From Fomitopsis serialis (Eukaryota > Basidiomycota > Agaricomycetes > Polyporales > Fomitopsidaceae), in NCBI RefSeq assembly GCF_022376445.1, contig NW_025954961.1, positions 1,550,001-1,614,000 of the forward strand: a DNA stretch of 64,000 bases, read 5' to 3'. The notes beneath the pieces were generated by a model. That model did no database searches. It was not told the DNA's origin and saw only the letters and a list, made by a program, of their open reading frames with translations. Numbering within the stretch: position 1 is the first letter of the stretch; each line of letters starts with the position of its first letter. Shown here one piece after another: positions 58,340 to 64,000 of the stretch. The position numbers were made by a program, and so were the translations under genes.

Positions 58340-60012
58340 GACTCACTGGAAGTAGGAAGGCAAAGGCTGAAACGTGGATACTTGGAGTGCTATGGCTGTG
58401 TGGAATATGGAATCGTAAATTTCTTGTAGCATATCAAACGAATGTACACAACGAAGTGTAGCAGTGTTAGAAGATCACCACCTGCCCTCCTGTCGAGAAT
58501 ACAGAGCATGACGACGCTAGGTGAGTTCAGAACCACGCATGCCTGCTGTTCGCATACTGTATATGTCGCAGGAGGAAGGCATGTCGTATTGCTCGTCGCT
58601 GGTGGTTAGCCACCTTCGATGACCATTACGGGTGTCGGCGACCCTCCGGTCTATCCGCTGCAGTGCTCCCCAGTGCTCCCCCGTGGAGGTGGGGTTTGTC
58701 AGGATGCCGTGATGAGCTGGGTGCAAGTTAGTTCCGTTGAACTAATCTGCTGTGTTTCCTCATGGATCGGGACTCTCTGATAGCTCTAGCTGACGCTGCA
58801 TGGGAGTCTACTGGTATAAACGAGCTCAACTAGTACGCCCCATATATTCAATCACTGACGCCGCTCGTGGAAGGGGTCCATACTGAAGGTACCGATGGCT
58901 TCATTCGCATTTCAAGTGACTGACTCATTTTGTGCAGGAACTAAAGCTGGGAATGACCAAATTGACGGTCTGAGATTGTATATCACTTCGGTTCTATCAA
59001 ACTCAGTGTTAACGATGACTTTAGCAAAGACTCGATCCGGAAGAGCATCTTATGCCATTGCAATGACAGAATGCCAGATCTTCGCTAGAAACCGTCAGTC
59101 TTGTGATGATACGTGTTGTTTGTTGCCTTCACAAAAGTAGTAATGCATACGTAGCCGTCGTTCCGCAGAGTGCTTACAGATCATCCAAGGCAGACGAAAG
59201 TGGCACAAGTCTGCCCTGGGGTCAGCAAGTCCGGTTGATCAAGTGCGTTTTCGGAGAAGTACGGGGCCAAACTAGCAATCTTTGACGATACTCTCGAGCT
59301 TGCCCTCGACGCGTTTTGGTAGAAGACGAGAGGTATGGTTCACGTCATATTAAGGTCAGCTAATAGTGCGGTAGCTTGGGATACACCTCTTGCGCCTCAG
59401 GCTGCAGAATCGGGCACGATACTGTACCTCAGATCGAACCTGACGATATTGAATAGCCCTTGAGCTCATCGCCATGTCGTCTTACGTACGATTCGGTCTT
59501 CAGTCCAGATCAATCGAATCCAGGGGTTGGCGAAGCTCGTGCAATATTACGCCTCATCGATGCATGCATCCGCCGCCCGGCTGAGAACTGCTGGCTGGCT
59601 AACCGAGGCTCAACGCTGAATTTCTGCCCTAAGGTCCCTCTGAGAGTCAGTGTATGGCCTCCTAGAAGTTCCACAGAGTCAGTTTGTAACAACATCTTGG
59701 AGCCTGAGCGTGTCGAGGTCAAGTACGCGACCCCGTGAACGACGCGCCTAAAGAGACGCGTCGCGTCACAGTGAGGTACTAGTCACGTGACACACGTCAC
59801 GCGATTTGTCGACTGTGGCGCGGGCTCAAGGCTCTTGCTCGGCCATACGCACGGCTGGTGTTCATCTACCTTGCTCTCCACCTTCACCTCGAGAGCCCCC
59901 CTTACTGCTCTGATCGCCGGCCTAGTGCTCATACGAGCCCATCAGAGGCAATTCTTACGAGGTATCTCTTCATCGAGGTTGCTTACTTGATCTCTCCATC
60001 TCATCTCTGTAC
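58340..60012. other. Gene-free stretch between GLC3 and RCC1
   Basis: About 1.7 kb without a gene I can support. Its right end is the RCC1 promoter (see the CACGTG palindrome). Confidence 0.45.
59782..59791. promoter_or_regulatory. GTCACGTGAC palindrome upstream of RCC1
   Basis: Perfect 10-base palindrome with a CACGTG E-box core, 222 bases before the RCC1 ATG, with an ACGCGT box at 59756-59761 next to it. CACGTG is bound by bHLH factors in fungi. Confidence 0.4.
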
Positions 60013-61852
60013 ATGCCTCCGAGGCGATCGACCCGAGCGGCTTCAGCAAAACCTGCAGAGGAGCCCACTGCGAAGCCGGCGGCAAAGCCTGCTGCGAAAC
60101 CCGCTTCGAAGCCGACGAAGCCTACGACCAAAACCGCCGCGAAACCTGCAAAGGCTGCTGAGAAAGCCGCGCCGAAGAGCACCACCCGTGGGCGGTCCGC
60201 AACCACCAAACGAGCCGTATCCCCCGAGAATTCTCCCCCTCCTCCGGCAAAGCGAAGTCGTGCTGCCCCCAGAATCGTTGAGAACGGAGTCAACGGCGTG
60301 GACCACGCCGCTGAGGACGAACCAGCTCCCCAATGAAGAAGGCACCTGCCACGAGGAAACCCTCTCAGAGGAGGACAACACCCGCACACACCCAAGAAAC
60401 CCCGTATTGCAATGCTCTGCCAACTCCTTTGGAACATCTACGTCCAGCGCCGTTGCTGTTCGTATGGGGTACGGGCAACTTCGGCCAGTTCGGAATGGGC
60501 GCCGACTTTCTGGGCGAGTACGACAAGCCCACGCGGAATAAGTGGGTGGAAAGGAACATCGAAGAGGGCATATTTGGTGGCACGGGGCCAGCCTTGAGGC
60601 TGTAGCGGCAGGTGGCCTGCACTCGTTGTTTTGGACGAGAAGGGCACGGTGAGTTGTCGATTGTAAACGTCGCTCCCATGTTCGGTGCTGAGCGGCTATG
60701 TAGGTCTGGTCGTGTGGTGTTAACGATGACGCCGCCCTCGGCCGTATAACGGTCGATGTGCCTCACCGGAGAAGAAGGCGAGTTCCTGATGTCGACGAGC
60801 TCACAGCCGTGCCGTATCCATTGCAATCCCTGTCGACGAAAACTTCCGTGCTGTCCGCATAACGGCCGGTGACACCATCTCAGCAGCTATTAGCTCTGAG
60901 GGCGATTTGCGTGTTTGGGGATCATTCAGAGTACGTATATTGGCATTCATTGGTCCAATACTGGGTGCTTACGGGACGCTCAGGGCAACGAAGGTGTCCT
61001 CGGCTTCTCAAGCGGCCTCAGCATCAATTTTTGCCAGCGTCTATTCTGAGTCTGAAGTCGCGCCCCGGCAACATCGAGAAGTTCTCCTCTGTCGTTGCGG
61101 GGAACAATCACTTGATTGTACTCACGACTCACGGCAACGTCTATACCCTGGGCGCCGGCGAGCAGGGCCAGCTTGGGCGAAGAGTCCTCGAGCGCCGCAA
61201 GATACATGGAACCGTGCCGGAGAAGATCGTACTCGGTTCACGTAATAACAAGGCCGTCGTCGTCGGCGCCGGAAGCTATTCTTCATACGCCGTGGACGAA
61301 CATGGAACTGTTTGGGCCTGGGGGCTCAACAGCATGGGCCAGACCGGGACAGGCTTCACGAGTGTTTCTGCCGACGGTGAAGTTCAGTCGCCGAAAGAAG
61401 TAATCGGACTGGACAAAAGAGAGCTCGGCGGCGAAGCAACTGTTGTGCAGATCGTTGGCGGAGAGCACCACACGCTGTTTCTCACGTCTGACGGCCGAGT
61501 GTACTCCTGCGGACGCTCGGAAGGCGGCCAGCTTGGGCTCGCCGATGAGGACGAGGCGTTCAAGGATCGTCCCTTCCCAGACATGCTCGCGGAACCCGCA
61601 AAGATCACTTTCTCGGATGCGAACGACCCAATCGTCCACATCTCTGTCGGGGTGCACAACAACCTGGCGGTCTCTCGGGGCGGTGCCCTGTATGCGTGGG
61701 GCAACGGCCCATCAGGCGAGCTCGGTGTCAGCGGGGAGGAGCAGGCGCGCACACCCACCGTGGTCGTGCGCAAGGAGGGCGGCGCGTGGGCTGCTGTGAC
61801 GGCGTCGTGCGGAGGCCAGCACTCCCTGGCGTTGTTCAGAAAGAAGACCTAG
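60013..61852 (+). CDS. RCC1: Ran guanine nucleotide exchange factor RCC1/PRP20
   Basis: Chromatin-bound exchange factor that loads Ran with GTP and so drives nuclear transport. The N-terminus is a basic Ala/Lys/Pro repeat tail (AKPAAKPAAKPASKPTKPT) with NLS-like KRAVSPENSPPPPAKRSR. RCC1 propeller blades follow: FVWGTGNFGQFGMGADFLG, VWSCGVNDDAALGRITVDV, HGNVYTLGAGEQGQLGRRVL, VWAWGLNSMGQTGTGF, VYSCGRSEGGQLGLADEDE and LYAWGNGPSGELGVSGEEQ, ending QHSLALFRKKT. At least six single-base losses break the frame in the first half: runs at 60328-60331 (C4), 60584-60587 (G4), 60629-60632 (T4), and near 60788, 60830 and 61020. The last 750 bases are intact. RCC1 is an essential gene, so sequence errors are the simplest explanation. 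Confidence 0.9.
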
Positions 61853-62811
61853 AAAGCATACCCTCACCCGGGCGAATGGAACCTCGAGACAATCTATCAC
61901 AGACTCACGCTGTCGTGCATTGTTGTCGATCTGTACTTCTTTAGCTATGGCTACCCTTGACCAGTCTCGTCGTCTTTATCGTAATGTAATCGAGCGGTAG
62001 GCTACATCCATCGCTTCTGCTTTGTCTCCTCAATACACAGTAGTACAGGCGGCCGCCTCGGCTGACTGGATGTTTCTGTCCAGTGTCATCTGGCTCGACG
62101 TTGTGATCGTGCATGATGCACCGCCCTGCATGCCCACGTACCCAGTCTGTCACTGCCTATCCGGCCGGCTGAAGGAATGGACTGCCTTGTGCGTCAGCCT
62201 TGCCATGAGTTCGTGCTCACGATCACTCTGGAGCGGTGCTGGCCTTCATTTCGGAACATGAGGCTGAATCGACTGTGTGTAGCCTGAACTCCTAGCACCT
62301 TGTCCGAGAGCATGGCATTCAATGAATGGCACCTATGTAGACCGTCGTGTTCCACCTTCATTGCCACCGCTGAGTACGCCAGTTGACCACATGTTGACAC
62401 TTGTGAATGGGACCAAGGCACTTGGCACCCTTCACGCCTCCTTTCGCGAGCCCACGAAGGGAAGAGGTTTCATGTCCACGAAGACGCGGTCTCTTGCCGA
62501 CGTCCCCGACGAGGGCGGCTCACCCCGATTCACGTCCCTCGGCAGGATGGCGAGATATTTGGATATCTGCAGCGAGTCTCACTTTCGCTTCGAGGAGCGC
62601 ATCACAACCTTCAACAGCAGAGTGGCTTGCCATCGCAGACCTCTCTAGTCCCTGTGGTTCGACCTTCGGAGTGACCTCGCTGAATAAGTTGCCATCGGCG
62701 TCACATTCGCAAACCCACAATGATCTCCTAAGAAAGAACAACCCGTACAGATACAGCATTCCCACTGGCATACACAAGCAAGCATCACTACACCTCGGCC
62801 CCGCCCTCAAC
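61853..62811. other. Convergent 3' flanks of RCC1 and the oxygenase gene
   Basis: Nearly 1 kb without a supported gene. A minus-strand frame at 62520-62810 and a plus-strand frame at 62407-63210 are shadows or chance frames. Confidence 0.45.
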
Positions 62812-64000
62812 TCAAGTATACGTCTCCGACAACCTGCGCACGATGTACTGCTCCGTCGTCACGGGCGAGTACTTCGCCTTGCCGGCCGCTGTGCACGTCG
62901 GCAGGCACTCGATGCGCGCGCCCTGGTTCGGGTTGCAGAAGAAGGCGATGGACTGCCGGGCGGGCGTGATGGACTCGGTCTCGCTGATCTTTTTGGCAGG
63001 CGGCGCGACGACGCGGTGGAGCGTCGAGCGGAGGACGTCGTTGCTCCAGCGCGCGAGAAGGTCACCGGCGTTGATGACGATGGTGCCGGGCTGTGTGCGT
63101 GGGTGAGCTGTGCAGATTTGGTATGTGCATCGGCGTTGGGACGTACGATAGGTGTCGCGGGCTGGTATTGCTTGGTATGCGGATTCTGTACCTCCAAGCC
63201 GCCAACCTGAGCAAAAGACGTGACAAATGAGAGGCGTTCATGCGTATTCGCGAAAAACATACCGAGTCTTGGAAGAGAAGTGTCAGGGTGCCATAGTCTA
63301 GTCACTGCAGTTAGTCCTGTCCAAAAGTACACATATTTCTGGCGACGTGCCAGAATGGGCACCAGCGCGTGCCTGCCCGTCCTGCTCAAGTAGATGCCTC
63401 CTGATAGGCGGGTAGCTCAGCAGTCGGAGATTATGATACTGCTCGTGGATCTTGTCATCGAAGAACGTCTCTTCCAAGTCGAGACCGATCGCAATCGCGC
63501 GCATGACGAGGGAGTGCAAGTCGTGGCAAGTCTGGAAGAAATGCAGCATGGTCTCGCGGAAGTCGGGAGCGGCGCGTTCCTCCGGCCAGCGATTCTTCCA
63601 TGTCTTATCCCAGTCGCGGCCAATTTCCATCGTCTCCTTGAAGTCGGGGGCTTTGGCGCGGAGCTCGGCGATCTCATTTGCGTCAGCGGACTGTGTGACG
63701 CGCTCGCGGCCGATCTTGACGTATCCACGGTTGGCGCGTGGGTCCTCCCAAGCAAGCTTGTCCTAAAGTGGCTCTGAGGATTGCTGCAGAGGGAAAAGAA
63801 GCGGATAAGCACTCACTTTCATTTCTGCAGGGAGTTTGAAAAACTCAGCGCTCTAGAGCGATACATACTCGGAGTAAGTACAGCGCAGCGAAACAACGAG
63901 CGGTAACACACCTTCTGGAACGTATGCTTGACTGTGCTGTCCGGGATTCCATGCTTGTCCAGGTAAATGAAGCCGACCTCCTTGAAGCCGCTCACAATCT
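62812..64000 (-). CDS. 2-oxoglutarate/Fe(II) oxygenase, isopenicillin N synthase-like (partial)
   Basis: Non-heme iron dioxygenase of the isopenicillin N synthase-like group (thymine dioxygenase and related fungal enzymes). The gene begins beyond 64000; what is present starts in IVSGFKEVGFIYLDKHGIPD. Then come TMEIGRDWDKTWKNRWPEER, LVMRAIAIGLDLEETFFDDK, LRLLSYPPIRRHLLEQDGQA, the iron triad AHSDYGTLTLLFQDSVGG and STLHRVVAPP, the 2OG-binding RQSIAFF, and a C-terminus ending YIVRRLSETYT. The H-S-D codons are joined only by removing a 53-nt intron (63350-63298) that starts with GC instead of GT and has an ACTAAC branch-site match. Substrate unknown. Confidence 0.88.

Noticed and set aside
1..64000. 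Telomere repeats, CRISPR arrays, plasmid or mitochondrial features
   Set aside because: No TTAGGG-type tracts, spaced repeats or organellar genes; the intron-rich nuclear genes rule out a prokaryotic source.

Overview
The window is nuclear DNA from a filamentous fungus, most likely a basidiomycete of the mushroom or polypore kind. Almost every gene is split by several introns of about 47-80 bases with clean GT...AG ends. The DNA is GC-rich, genes lie close together on both strands, and the proteins (RFX factor, BFR1, ELG1, TFIIF alpha, JMJD7-like hydroxylase, a MARVEL-type membrane protein cluster) fit that group. There are no operons, telomere repeats, CRISPR arrays or intact transposons.

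Layout. 1-4 kb: no protein gene I can support, only a tRNA-Glu-like sequence lacking its anticodon 3' stem. 4-8.6 kb: glucose-6-phosphate dehydrogenase, divergent from THOC5, which converges on UBC8. 9-14 kb: three minus-strand genes for MARVEL-like four-helix membrane proteins, one with a tail of DSQR decapeptide repeats. 15-18.5 kb: a doubtful small membrane gene and a 143-residue orphan with a good TATA box. 19-29 kb: endopolyphosphatase PPN1, an RFX transcription factor, BFR1 and NHP2. 29.6-34.7 kb: a JMJD7-like hydroxylase divergent from ELG1 across a promoter with three ACGCGT boxes. 35-40.5 kb: a bHLH factor and TFIIF alpha. 40.5-42.5 kb: no gene seen. 42.5-49.1 kb: a GCPII-like M28 peptidase divergent from dihydroorotase, then a proline-iminopeptidase-like hydrolase. 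49.4-52.3 kb: a direct duplication of about 1.1 kb carrying two GFA/CENP-V genes, one intact and one broken, followed by a 31-residue cysteine-containing peptide gene. 53-58.3 kb: a membrane-anchored spermidine-synthase-like protein divergent from glycogen branching enzyme GLC3. 60-64 kb: RCC1 and a 2-oxoglutarate oxygenase cut by the window end.

Most genes are housekeeping (pentose phosphate and glycogen metabolism, pyrimidine synthesis, mRNA export, ribosome/snoRNP, Ran cycle, replication-clamp unloading) and do not form one pathway. The most important caution is that from about 22 kb onward many clearly conserved genes (PPN1, bHLH, TFIIF alpha, URA4, GLC3, RCC1) carry single-base frame breaks. 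Most lie in short homopolymers and most look like one missing base, so I read them mainly as consensus errors rather than real pseudogenes. The less ordinary biology is the duplicated GFA locus, the 31-residue peptide gene, the repeat-tailed MARVEL protein, a GC-AG intron splitting the iron-binding motif of the oxygenase, and the ACGCGT cluster upstream of ELG1.
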